Shown here piece after piece: positions 8,807-15,823 of a DNA stretch of 64,000 nucleotides. The position numbers and the translations under genes are program-made. The notes beneath the pieces are model-generated. The model did not search any database and was not told where the DNA came from. It saw nothing but the letters and a program-made list of their open reading frames with translations. The stretch is taken from contig NZ_WLZW01000001.1 in assembly GCF_009707665.1 (NCBI RefSeq), positions 1,612,001-1,676,000 on the forward strand, written 5' to 3'. Every line of letters starts with the position of its first letter. The stretch's first letter is position 1. Source of the DNA: Planomicrobium sp. YIM 101495. Lineage in GTDB: Bacteria; Bacillota; Bacilli; Bacillales_A; Planococcaceae.

Positions 8807-9409
8807 TTAGTTGTTACTATACCATTTCTTCGCCGCTTCCACTTCACTCATCGTCAATTGGTGTCCGCGGCTTTCCCAGTGCAGCTCCACGGAAGCTCCG
8901 GCAGCCGACAACATCCCTTCCAGCTCCTCGGATTCTTCCGGCGGACAGATCGGGTCGTTCGAACCCGCCGCGATGAACACGCGCTTTCCTTGCAAGTCCG
9001 GTAGCTGCGCTTCTTTATTCGGAACCATCGGGTGATGCAGAATGGCGCCTTTCAATGCATCACGGTCCGTGTACAGCAAGTTCGCCGCGATGTTCGCGCC
9101 GTTGGAATAGCCGATCGCGATGACGTTCGAACGATCGAACCCGTAATCTCCTGCCGCTTTCGTGACGAAGTCGTTCAGTTCAGCTGTGCGGAACTTCAAG
9201 TCTTCCATATCGAAAATGCCTTCAGCCAACCGCTTGAAAAAGCGCGGCATGCCGTTTTCCGAAATGTTCCCCCGCACACTCAAGACCGATGCTTCCGGAT
9301 CGATGATATCCGCGAGCTGGATCAAGTCCTGCTCCGTTCCACCCGTCCCGTGCAGCATCAAAAACGTCGGCTTCTCGCTGTTGCTTCCTTGTCTGAAAAT
9401 GTGTTTCAT
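8807..9409 (-). CDS. Alpha/beta hydrolase, MhqD/carboxylesterase-like
   Basis: This 200-residue serine hydrolase of the phospholipase/carboxylesterase type has an oxyanion strand LMLHGTGG (17-24), nucleophile elbow GYSNGA (Ser near 103), an Asp in GSNDPICP and a His in ESRGHQLT near the C-terminus. All triad members are present. The closest recognised relative is MhqD, a hydrolase induced by quinones and diamide in Bacillus subtilis. That link is strengthened by an MhqR-type palindrome in the promoter region (9473-9490). GGGGAGG lies eight bases before the ATG. The physiological substrate is unknown. Confidence 0.85.
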   Translation of the reverse strand: MKHIFRQGSNSEKPTFLMLHGTGGTEQDLIQLADIIDPEASVLSVRGNISENGMPRFFKRLAEGIFDMEDLKFRTAELNDFVTKAAGDYGFDRSNVIAIGYSNGANIAANLLYTDRDALKGAILHHPMVPNKEAQLPDLQGKRVFIAAGSNDPICPPEESEELEGMLSAAGASVELHWESRGHQLTMSEVEAAKKWYSNN

Positions 9410-9472
9410 GTTGTTGTCCTCCCCTTAATGGCTTGTTTTTTTGTTTTTCCCTATCTCAAGATGTTGCAAACT

Positions 9473-9490
9473 TATCTTGATTTCGAGATA
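9473..9490 (-). promoter_or_regulatory. MhqR-type operator
   Basis: TATCTTGATTTCGAGATA is a near-perfect 18-bp inverted repeat closely matching the known MhqR box of B. subtilis (tATCTcgaAtTCgAGATa). A half-like copy TATCTCAAGAT lies at 9452-9462. It is located 64 bases upstream of the MhqD-like gene, where it would overlap the promoter. Confidence 0.65.
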
Positions 9491-9547
9491 AATATACCAT
9501 AGATTGTTGTGGAAGGAAACTGAATTGTCTTCGGGCGTGGGAGCGGA

Positions 9548-9652
9548 AACCGGTGTTGTTTTGGATTTAACCGGCGCTGGTCGGATGATAACTTGCATTG
9601 ACCGACCGATAACCGGCGTTCATCAGAAGATAACTTGCATTCGCTCCTTTTC
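9548..9652. repeat. Intergenic 21-bp periodic repeat, five units
   Basis: Five consecutive 21-base units start at 9548, 9569, 9590, 9611 and 9632. Each begins AACCGG or AACTTG; the last four read AACCGGCGCT, AACTTGCATT, AACCGGCGTT and AACTTGCATT, so two subtypes alternate with a 42-bp superperiod. Units 2, 3 and 4 end in GAT. The second halves vary. No convincing gene covers the region, which separates the MhqD-like and hslO genes. Confidence 0.75.
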
Positions 9653-9659
9653 TCCGCAT

Positions 9660-9687
9660 AAAAAAACCGTCCCGGCTATCGGAACGG
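9660..9687 (-). terminator. Intrinsic terminator after hslO
   Basis: A CCGTTCCG / CGGGACGG stem precedes seven T residues on the minus strand, 12 bases past the hslO stop. Confidence 0.75.
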
Positions 9688-9698
9688 CTTTTCTTCCA

Positions 9699-10577
9699 TC
9701 AAATTGCATTCGCCTGTAAATCTTGCAAGTCTTCTTTTGTGAACGCATAGTTTTCATTACAGAAATGACATTGCGCTTCCGCTTTTCCGTCCGTCATGAT
9801 CATGTCGGCAATTTCATCGGCGCCCAGGCTCGTGATGGCATTCGAAATGCGTTCGCGGGAACATTGGCACTGGAAGTGGATCGGCATCGTATCGAGCATC
9901 TTGACATTGTCTTCGCCGAGTACTTCATGCAAGATCTCTTCCGGCGTCATGCCATTATGGACCATTTTGGAGATGGTCTGGATTTCTGATAAGCGCTGTT
10001 CGATTTGGTGAATCACCGCTTCGTCCGTCCCCGGCAGCAATTGTACGATGAATCCGCCGGAAGCTAAAATCGTATTGTCCGGATTGACGATGACACCGAC
10101 GCCCACTGATGACGGGGTCTGCTCGGAGCTGACGATGTAATTGGTGAAGTCTTCCCCGAGTTCTCCCGAAATGAGCGGCACTTGGCCGATATACGGTTGC
10201 TGCATGCCGATGTCTTTTGTGACGGACAGCGTGCCTTCCGTTCCGACTGCGCGGCGGACATCAAGTTTGCCTTGGCCATTCAGCTCGAAATGGGTCTGTG
10301 GATTGGATACGTAGCCGCGCACTTCCCCTTTTGCATTGGCATCGACGAGAATATTGCCGAGCGGTCCGCCGCCATTGATCGAAATCGTCAACTTCTCCTC
10401 GCCTTTCATCATCGCACCCATCATGACGCTCGCTGTCATCGAACGTCCGAGTGCTGCAGAAGCGGTCGGCCATGTGTAATGGCGGCGCTGCGCTTCTGCG
10501 ATCGTATCAGTCGTCCGTGCTGCGTATGCACGCACTTGTCCATCATATGCTAAAGCTTTCACTAAATAATCTCTCAT
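9699..10577 (-). CDS. hslO: Redox-regulated chaperone Hsp33
   Basis: This 292-residue cytoplasmic holdase is activated by oxidation. The four zinc-binding cysteines of the redox switch are present as CxC (Cys237, Cys239) and CxxC (Cys270, Cys273) in the C-terminal domain. The N-terminal chaperone fold contains [12 protein letters not shown] and the linker region [18 protein letters not shown] segment. The site GAGGAAG precedes the ATG. It is the last gene of an operon with an Rrf2-type regulator and a DUF896 protein (gaps of 14 and 17 bases), which suggests redox-responsive control of the chaperone. Confidence 0.95.
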   Translation of the reverse strand: MRDYLVKALAYDGQVRAYAARTTDTIAEAQRRHYTWPTASAALGRSMTASVMMGAMMKGEEKLTISINGGGPLGNILVDANAKGEVRGYVSNPQTHFELNGQGKLDVRRAVGTEGTLSVTKDIGMQQPYIGQVPLISGELGEDFTNYIVSSEQTPSSVGVGVIVNPDNTILASGGFIVQLLPGTDEAVIHQIEQRLSEIQTISKMVHNGMTPEEILHEVLGEDNVKMLDTMPIHFQCQCSRERISNAITSLGADEIADMIMTDGKAEAQCHFCNENYAFTKEDLQDLQANAI

Positions 10578-10594
10578 CTGACTTCCTCTTCCCT

Positions 10595-10816
10595 CTATTG
10601 GATATCTGCGCGTTTGATGCGCAGTTTCACTGGCGTGACGTCTTCTCCGACCGGATCGATCACGGTCAAGTTCGTCACGGTGTTTTCAATCTGCCCGCGG
10701 ATTTCCCGCAAGTAATCTTCGCGTAGTACTTGCTGCTCGACTTGCTCCGCCTGCGTAAGTCCTGCAGTACGGGATTTATAGGCTAATTCATTGATGCGCG
10801 GCAATATGTTGATCAT
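10595..10816 (-). CDS. DUF896 family protein (YnzC-like)
   Basis: This 73-residue protein fits the DUF896 family of small helical Firmicute proteins. The typical pattern is [17 protein letters not shown] followed by [15 protein letters not shown] and a short basic tail. Members have been linked loosely to the SOS and cell-division context in B. subtilis, but the molecular role is not established. AAAGGTGGAG precedes the ATG. It is the middle gene of the Rrf2-DUF896-hslO operon. Confidence 0.9.
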   Translation of the reverse strand: MINILPRINELAYKSRTAGLTQAEQVEQQVLREDYLREIRGQIENTVTNLTVIDPVGEDVTPVKLRIKRADIQ

Positions 10817-10830
10817 GTGTCTCCACCTTT

Positions 10831-11313
10831 CTAATTCGTTATTTGTTCATTGATCCAGTCCTTCAAGTTTGCTGTGTGCGGCTGAAAGCGCTGCTCTTCA
10901 AGCTTCTCGGCAAGCGACGCTATGGTTTCCTGTTGCATGATGCCGATCCATGCCTCTTCCGCTTGCTTCATCAAGTCTTCCACGATGCAGCAAGGAGCGT
11001 CTTCGTCCAGTTCGAGCATATCTCCGAACACACCGTTCGGTTCATATAAGGAGCGGACTCCTTCGATTGCGGTATAAATATCATAGACGGTGATTTCTTC
11101 CGCCTTTTTCTTCAGCTTGAAACCGCCCTTCACTCCTGGCACCGAGACGATGACGCCAGCGTTGACGAGCTTGCGGAGCAGCTTCTGGAAGTAAGTCGGC
11201 GAGACGCCTAACTGACGGCTGATGGCTTCTCCAGGCAACACAGCCCGGTCCGGCAACAGATGAAGCAATACCGTCGCATATACCGATTGTTCGACTCCGG
11301 TCTTCATATGCAA
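10831..11313 (-). CDS. Rrf2 family transcriptional regulator
   Basis: This is a regulator of about 160 residues with an N-terminal winged helix. Its features are LPGEAISRQLGVSPTYFQKL (recognition helix) and the wing VPGVKGGFKLKK. The middle region contains a CC pair (EDAPCCIVEDL); Rrf2 proteins often sense redox state or bind an Fe-S cluster through cysteines, but only the adjacent pair is seen here, not the classic three. The start is uncertain: TTG 11313 lies 8 bases after AAAGGGG, while ATG at 11319 and ATG at 11307 are the alternatives. The strong promoter at 11365-11393 overlaps a dyad at 11350-11368, suggesting autoregulation. It heads the operon with DUF896 and hslO. Confidence 0.88.
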   Translation of the reverse strand: MHMKTGVEQSVYATVLLHLLPDRAVLPGEAISRQLGVSPTYFQKLLRKLVNAGVIVSVPGVKGGFKLKKKAEEITVYDIYTAIEGVRSLYEPNGVFGDMLELDEDAPCCIVEDLMKQAEEAWIGIMQQETIASLAEKLEEQRFQPHTANLKDWINEQITN

Positions 11314-11349
11314 GACCATCACCCCTTTCCAAGATAACAAGGACAATGT

Positions 11350-11368
11350 TTATCCTCTTTTAAGATAA
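11350..11368 (-). promoter_or_regulatory. Candidate Rrf2 autoregulatory operator
   Basis: TTATCCT, five bases, AAGATAA forms an inverted repeat overlapping the -10 element of the promoter at 11365-11393. Another TTATCTT copy lies on the minus strand between it and the start codon. Binding by the downstream Rrf2 protein is an inference. Confidence 0.45.
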
Positions 11369-11393
11369 TAATACTTTTTCGATAAAATGTAAA
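11365..11393 (-). promoter_or_regulatory. SigA promoter of the Rrf2-DUF896-hslO operon
   Basis: TTTACA, 17 bases, TATTAT on the minus strand. Both hexamers match the vegetative consensus at five of six positions. Confidence 0.7.
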
Positions 11394-11431
11394 CAACTTT
11401 GCTTGGGGCATAATCATACGCCCTTTAATCG

Positions 11432-11473
11432 AAAAAACTGTCCAGAAAACCGGCGAGCGGCTTTCAGGACAGT
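11432..11473 (-). terminator. Intrinsic terminator after the YdjM-like gene
   Basis: A long stem with outer arms ACTGTCC (11437-11443) and GGACAGT (11467-11473) is followed by six T residues on the minus strand. Confidence 0.8.
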
Positions 11474-11479
11474 CTTCTC

Positions 11480-11953
11480 TTATTGGAACCAAATCCCGTA
11501 TCCAAAGTAGACAGCAAACAAAGATAAGGCCGCAAACGCGACATACTCTCCGAACCCGCCGGTCTTCACGGTAAAAGGAAAACGGAACTTCACCTTCCAC
11601 GGAAACAGCAGCTTAACACCGTGCTTCGTCATCATATCGAGGATGATATGACTGATCATGCCGGCAAGCAACCCGTGTGCGAGACCGTCAATCGGCAGAA
11701 TGAAGTGGAACAGCAACGCCGATAAAGCAAGGAACAACAGACTGTGCGTGAACGTCCGGTGTCCGAACAGTGAATTGATGAGCTTCGATAATAATGGAAA
11801 GGTCTTGCCGATCTTGCTTCCTCCGTGGCAAATGTCCGGAATGAGTGATCCGATGACGCCACCGATGAGGATGAGGACCGGTTCTTCCGGTGACAGCTGG
11901 GCAAATGCAAGACTTGCTGTGATGCCGCCTAAGATGTGTGTCTGTCCTGTCAT
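11480..11953 (-). CDS. YdjM/DUF457 family membrane metal-dependent hydrolase
   Basis: This 157-residue integral membrane protein has about four hydrophobic segments. It carries the conserved polar motifs of the YdjM (DUF457) family: THILGG near the start, PDICH, GHRTFTHS and SHIILDMMTKHG. Their histidines and aspartates resemble a metal site. Members are called metal-dependent hydrolases, but no substrate is known. The ATG follows GGAGGAAG by a normal spacing, so the longer frame starting at 12055 was not used. It is divergent from the HD nucleotidase gene. Confidence 0.85.
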   Translation of the reverse strand: MTGQTHILGGITASLAFAQLSPEEPVLILIGGVIGSLIPDICHGGSKIGKTFPLLSKLINSLFGHRTFTHSLLFLALSALLFHFILPIDGLAHGLLAGMISHIILDMMTKHGVKLLFPWKVKFRFPFTVKTGGFGEYVAFAALSLFAVYFGYGIWFQ

Positions 11954-12039
11954 TTCGTACTTCCTCCTTCTTCCATTTTGAGTATAGCAAAAATCGGGTA
12001 TGCTGAGTATAGACATCATTGCTAAAGGAGCTGGAACAC

Positions 12040-12666
12040 ATGGGAATTCATACATTTTTCACTTCATTGAACGATTTGGAACGGATCATCCGCGCACCCG
12101 GCAGGTTCAAGTTCGAGGAACATAACGTCGCGGCGCACTCATGGAAAGTGAGCCAATACGCGATGTTTTTCGCCACCATCGAAGAACGCGCCGGCAAAGA
12201 GGTCAATTGGAAATCACTTTATGAAAAAACGATCAACCATGACTTTGCGGAAGTGTTCATCGGGGACATCAAAACGCCTGTCAAGCACTCCTCCCCCGAA
12301 CTGAAGGAAATGATCGCGAAAGTGGAAGAAGGCATGATGGAGAAGTTCATCTTGCGTGAAATCCCAGATGACTTCCAGGGCGTCTTTTTCGATCGGATGA
12401 AGGAAGGGAAAGACGGAACAATCGAAGGAAACCTGCTCGAGATGGCCGATAAGCTCGATCAGTTCTACGAGTCGTTCGCAGAATTGAAGCGCGGGAACGC
12501 CGATCCGGAATTCGCCAAAATGTACCGCATCGCTTTGAAGAAGCTCCTGAGCATGCCGCTCCAAGCGAGTGTCGCCTATTTCCGCGATACGATGCTCGAA
12601 GACGTCATGGCGGAAGAGACCGTCATCGATATTAAAGACATCACGCGGCAAGTCCTCCAGCAGTGA
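12040..12666 (+). CDS. YfbR-like HD-domain 5'-nucleotidase
   Basis: This 208-residue HD-superfamily phosphohydrolase probably dephosphorylates deoxynucleoside monophosphates. Metal-binding motifs are EEHNVAAHSW (first His), NHDFAEVFIGDI (HD pair) and the distal Asp in EMADKLDQ. ATG 12040 is chosen for AAAGGAG placed ten bases upstream. It is transcribed alone on the plus strand, with no clear terminator before the next gene. Confidence 0.87.
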   Translation: MGIHTFFTSLNDLERIIRAPGRFKFEEHNVAAHSWKVSQYAMFFATIEERAGKEVNWKSLYEKTINHDFAEVFIGDIKTPVKHSSPELKEMIAKVEEGMMEKFILREIPDDFQGVFFDRMKEGKDGTIEGNLLEMADKLDQFYESFAELKRGNADPEFAKMYRIALKKLLSMPLQASVAYFRDTMLEDVMAEETVIDIKDITRQVLQQ

Positions 12667-12725
12667 ATTGCGTGCCCTATATTTTTTGCTGAAAATATGG
12701 TAAATTAAGCGTATTACACATTTTC

Positions 12726-12758
12726 GGAGGTGAATCCCTTTTTAAAGGGAACCTATTG
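12726..12758 (+). promoter_or_regulatory. Hairpin between Shine-Dalgarno site and TTG start
   Basis: GGAGGT at 12726-12731 is 24 bases from the TTG start at 12756, too far for normal initiation. A 16-base perfect hairpin TCCCTTTTTAAAGGGA (12735-12750) lies between. If folded, it leaves about eight bases of spacing. The alternative is that AAAGGGA itself acts as the ribosome site once the hairpin opens. Confidence 0.45.
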
Positions 12759-14057
12759 GACCCCATACTTTTAGTGAATCTTTTTTTGCTCGTCTTATTA
12801 ATCGCTTTGACCGCCTTTTTTGTCGGAGCGGAATTTGCAGTCGTGCGCGTGCGCATGTCCCGTGTTGAACAGTTAATCGAAGAAGGGAACAAGACCGCCG
12901 TACTCGTCAAGAAAATCGTCGGCGATCTGGACTATTACTTGTCCGCCTGCCAGCTCGGCATCACGGTCACGGCTCTTGGACTCGGTTGGCTCGGTGAACA
13001 GACCGTCGGCAAGCTCCTGCACCCGCTCCTTGAAGTGATTGGCGTGCCTGCTGCTGTATCGACAGTCATTTCATTCGGTCTTGCATTCGCCATCATCACA
13101 TACTTACATGTCGTGATCGGAGAAATGGCACCGAAAACGCTGGCGCTTCAATTTGCGGAACGCATGACGTTACTGCTTGCGTTGCCGCTCTACTGGTTCG
13201 GACGCGTGATGGCCCCTTTCATTTTCATATTGAACGGCTCTGCCCGCGTCTTGCTTCGCATATTCGGTGTGCAGCCCGGGAAAGAACAGCAGGCGCACTC
13301 GGAAGATGAATTGAAGATCATCATGGCGCAAAGCTTCCAAGGCGGCGAAATCAATCAGACCGAGCTTTCGTATATGCAGAACATCTTCGCTTTCGATGAG
13401 CGCAGCGCCAAAGATGTCATGGTGCCCCGCACACAGATCGTCGCGTTCCCTGCCGATATCACGACAGAGGAGCTGCTCGAGGAAATCCGCGAGCACCGAT
13501 ATACGCGTTACCCGATCACGAAAGACGGGGACAAAGATGACCTCATCGGCTATCTGAACGCACGTGAAGCATTGACGTTCTATGCAAAAAACGATTATTT
13601 GGACATCAGCTCGCTGCTGCATGAACTGCCGCATTTCAATGAAATGACGCCGCTTCAGACAGCACTCATCCGCATGCAGAAAGACCGTACGCACATTGCG
13701 TTGGTCATCGATGAGTACGGCGGAACTTCCGGGATCATCACGATGGAGGATATCCTGGAAGAAATCGTCGGCGAGATCCGCGATGAATTCGATGAGGAAG
13801 AAGAAGCGGAAATCATCAAGGAGAGCGATAAGCGCTACTTGTTGAATGGCCGTGTATTACTAAAGGATCTTGAGGAACGTTTTGCCCTCGAATTTGAAGA
13901 CAGTGAAGAGATCGACACCATCGCCGGCTGGATCCAGCATCAATTAACGGAACCCGAGATCGGTGCGAGCTTCGAAAAAGGTGATTGCCGCTGGTCGATC
14001 ATCGAGATGGATAATCGGTATATTTTAAAAGTATCACTCGATATGCTAGGCGATTGA
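12756..14057 (+). CDS. CNNM/HlyC-CorC family transporter with CBS domains
   Basis: This 433-residue membrane protein resembles Bacillus YhdP/YugS/YrkA. An N-terminal DUF21/CNNM domain has three to four membrane segments ([27 protein letters not shown] signature). It is followed by a CBS pair (from about 210, with [13 protein letters not shown] and [20 protein letters not shown]) and a C-terminal CorC/HlyC domain. Homologues export magnesium (MpfA-like), so magnesium homeostasis is the likely role, although older annotation says hemolysin. It begins at TTG; an unusual hairpin separates the best ribosome site from this codon. Confidence 0.88.
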   Translation: MDPILLVNLFLLVLLIALTAFFVGAEFAVVRVRMSRVEQLIEEGNKTAVLVKKIVGDLDYYLSACQLGITVTALGLGWLGEQTVGKLLHPLLEVIGVPAAVSTVISFGLAFAIITYLHVVIGEMAPKTLALQFAERMTLLLALPLYWFGRVMAPFIFILNGSARVLLRIFGVQPGKEQQAHSEDELKIIMAQSFQGGEINQTELSYMQNIFAFDERSAKDVMVPRTQIVAFPADITTEELLEEIREHRYTRYPITKDGDKDDLIGYLNAREALTFYAKNDYLDISSLLHELPHFNEMTPLQTALIRMQKDRTHIALVIDEYGGTSGIITMEDILEEIVGEIRDEFDEEEEAEIIKESDKRYLLNGRVLLKDLEERFALEFEDSEEIDTIAGWIQHQLTEPEIGASFEKGDCRWSIIEMDNRYILKVSLDMLGD

Positions 14058-14069
14058 TCCGACCACTCG

Positions 14070-14117
14070 AGCTGTACGAGAGAAGTCTGTGTGACTTCTT
14101 CTTGTGCAGCTTTTTTT
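14070..14117 (+). terminator. Intrinsic terminator after the CNNM gene
   Basis: A long stem, AGCTGTACGAGAGAAGTC pairing with GACTTCTTCTTGTGCAGC, is followed by seven T residues. Confidence 0.85.
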
Positions 14118-14158
14118 GTCCTCGGAACTTGACTTTTCATCTGAATACCGCCAAAATG

Positions 14159-14172
14159 GGAACAAACGTTCT
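14159..14172 (+). promoter_or_regulatory. LexA (SOS) box
   Basis: GAACAAACGTTC at 14160-14171 is a perfect GAAC-N4-GTTC core of the Bacillus SOS box (CGAAC-N4-GTTCG). It lies 16 bases before the YolD start, where LexA would block transcription. Confidence 0.7.
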
Positions 14173-14187
14173 TTTTTAGGAGGGAAC

Positions 14188-14553
14188 ATGATGAAACCCA
14201 ATAAGCATCTCACCGTCCGCGGCCAACTGAAAGATCGCGGACGGACCAAGTGGACAGCCATGATGCTGACCGAGCACGTCCAGCTATTGAAGGAGTGGCA
14301 GGAAGAACCGTACCTTACAAAAGAACCCGCGCTCGAAGAATCGGACATGGACGCCATCCTTGAGGAAATCCAGGCGGCGTACCAGCGTGCAAGCTTGATC
14401 CACCTTGACATTTGGCGTGACGGCATCACTTCGACATTGAGCGGCATCATCGAAGATATTTCTGCGGAACACGTTTGCCTGACGCTCCGTACCGATGAGC
14501 GGCAGCACATCATCCATTTCCATGAAATCAGCAGCGCCACCGCAATCGGCTAA
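14188..14553 (+). CDS. YolD-like family protein
   Basis: This 121-residue soluble protein has the YolD-like signature RGRTKWTAMMLTEHVQLLKEW (approximately residues 16-36), then a domain ending with strands GIIEDISAEHVCLTL and an HIIHFHEI segment. YolD proteins accompany Y-family polymerases (YqjW/UvrX) and are thought to assist UV-damage tolerance, but no polymerase gene is adjacent here. AGGAGG precedes two consecutive ATG codons; the first is given. The LexA box directly upstream predicts induction by DNA damage. A longer frame from 14104 would start inside the preceding terminator and is rejected. Confidence 0.87.
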   Translation: MMKPNKHLTVRGQLKDRGRTKWTAMMLTEHVQLLKEWQEEPYLTKEPALEESDMDAILEEIQAAYQRASLIHLDIWRDGITSTLSGIIEDISAEHVCLTLRTDERQHIIHFHEISSATAIG

Positions 14554-14567
14554 ACTTTCTGCGGTAT

Positions 14568-14593
14568 GGTTAAAATACTCCGAAACAGGGCAT
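14568..14593 (+). promoter_or_regulatory. Candidate SigB promoter for the YihY gene
   Basis: GGTTAA, 14 bases, GGGCAT. Each hexamer has one departure from the SigB consensus. The B. subtilis relative YfkH belongs to a SigB operon, which supports the call. Confidence 0.55.
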
Positions 14594-14628
14594 ACAACAC
14601 ATAGACAAACTTGTAAGGAGTGGGACGG

Positions 14629-15477
14629 ATGAGCAAAGTCATATCAATCGGAAAAGAGCTGGCAGGTGAATTCAAAAAAGACCGCGCCACTACACTTGCC
14701 GCTGCGCAAGCCTACTATTACCTTTTGGCGATCGTGCCATTATTGATTCTTCTTTTAGCAATACTTCCTTATCTCCAAATTGACCCGCAACGGGCCGTCG
14801 ATTTCATCGGAACGATCTTGCCCGGGGAAGTCGCATCGACTTTTGAGGAAACGATCGTCAGCGTTGTGACGACCCCTTCCGGCGGCTTATTGACGTTCGG
14901 TATTTTGGGTACGTTATGGTCCGCTTCAAACGCACTTTCCGCTTTTATCGAAGCGACAAACCAGGCGTATGATGTCGAAGAGACGCGCTCGTTTATCAAA
15001 GTTAAAGCAACAGCTATCATTTTGACATTGTTCATGCTCGTCGCCGTCATCGTCGCATTGGTCTTGCCGATTTTCGGCGGAGCGATCATCGATACCATCA
15101 ATTCGTTCCTGAACTTGCCTTCCCAAATGGAATTCCTATTCCAGATCTTACGTTGGGTCATTTCGATCGCCGTCATGAGCATCGTACTGGCTTGCCTGTA
15201 CAAATTCGCACCAAATAAGAGCTTCCCGTTCAAGGAAGTCATCATCGGCGCCGTCATCGCCACGATCCTGTGGCAGCTCGTGTCATTCGGCTTCTCGATC
15301 TATATCGCGAACTTCGGGAACTATAACGCTACGTATGGCAGTCTCGGGGGCTTGATCGTCCTCATGCTTTGGTTCTTCCTGACAGGCTTGATTCTCGTCA
15401 TCGGTGCCGAAATCAATGCGATTCTGCACAAGCGGAAGCATACGAAAAATGCACCTGCAAAAGTTTACGAAGAATAG
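14629..15477 (+). CDS. YihY/BrkB family membrane protein
   Basis: This 282-residue protein has six predicted membrane helices and the family features AAQAYYYLLAIVPLLILLLA near the start, GTLWSASNALSAFIEATNQAY in the middle and a YNATYGSLGGLIVLMLWFF segment. The family is often labelled ribonuclease BN or virulence factor BrkB by old error; it is an integral membrane protein of unknown transport or envelope role. ATG 14629 follows AAGGAG by eight bases; the GTG at 14620 overlaps that site. A SigB-like promoter lies upstream. Confidence 0.88.
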   Translation: MSKVISIGKELAGEFKKDRATTLAAAQAYYYLLAIVPLLILLLAILPYLQIDPQRAVDFIGTILPGEVASTFEETIVSVVTTPSGGLLTFGILGTLWSASNALSAFIEATNQAYDVEETRSFIKVKATAIILTLFMLVAVIVALVLPIFGGAIIDTINSFLNLPSQMEFLFQILRWVISIAVMSIVLACLYKFAPNKSFPFKEVIIGAVIATILWQLVSFGFSIYIANFGNYNATYGSLGGLIVLMLWFFLTGLILVIGAEINAILHKRKHTKNAPAKVYEE

Positions 15478-15480
15478 GAA

Positions 15481-15519
15481 GAAGGCTGGCAGACGTTTTT
15501 CATCTGCCAGCCTTCTTTT
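15481..15519 (+). terminator. Intrinsic terminator after the YihY gene
   Basis: A 13-bp perfect stem GAAGGCTGGCAGA / TCTGCCAGCCTTC precedes TTTTC. Confidence 0.85.
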
Positions 15520-15529
15520 CTCATTCAGT

Positions 15530-15790
15530 TTATTCCATTTCAGTCGAATAGATTAATTGATCCGCAACGAAAATCCTGCATTGCATTTTCAGGAAAGTTG
15601 AGCCGATGGATACTTTGATGTTCTCCATCTCTCCCTTTTCGTTTTTCAAGTTCCCGTACAAACGCGAACTGAGGCGCAAGCCGACCTGCTCATCCTGCAA
15701 AACACCATCGACAAAAAGCTGTTCGCCTCCCCACGTGTTTTCCACGCGGATCGTATGTCCTTTATATTTCACTTCCCAAACGTCTCTCAT
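15530..15790 (-). CDS. Small hypothetical protein
   Basis: This 86-residue soluble protein is rich in short beta segments: VWEVKYKGHTIRVENTWGG, LFVDGVLQDEQVGL and KVSIGSTFLKMQCRIFVADQ. Repeated strand-turn-strand character suggests a compact beta sandwich, but I cannot name a family. ATG 15790 follows AAAGGA by nine bases. It is downstream of the HNH-HAD fusion gene (33-base gap), with which it may be co-transcribed. Confidence 0.65.
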   Translation of the reverse strand: MRDVWEVKYKGHTIRVENTWGGEQLFVDGVLQDEQVGLRLSSRLYGNLKNEKGEMENIKVSIGSTFLKMQCRIFVADQLIYSTEME

Positions 15791-15823
15791 CGCATTCATT
15801 CCTTTCTTCCTGCCAAAAGCTTT

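Noticed and set aside
9504..9719. Open frame of 71 codons across the 21-bp repeats
   Set aside because: It has no ribosome site, its composition follows the repeat, and it runs through the hslO terminator; best explained as non-coding.
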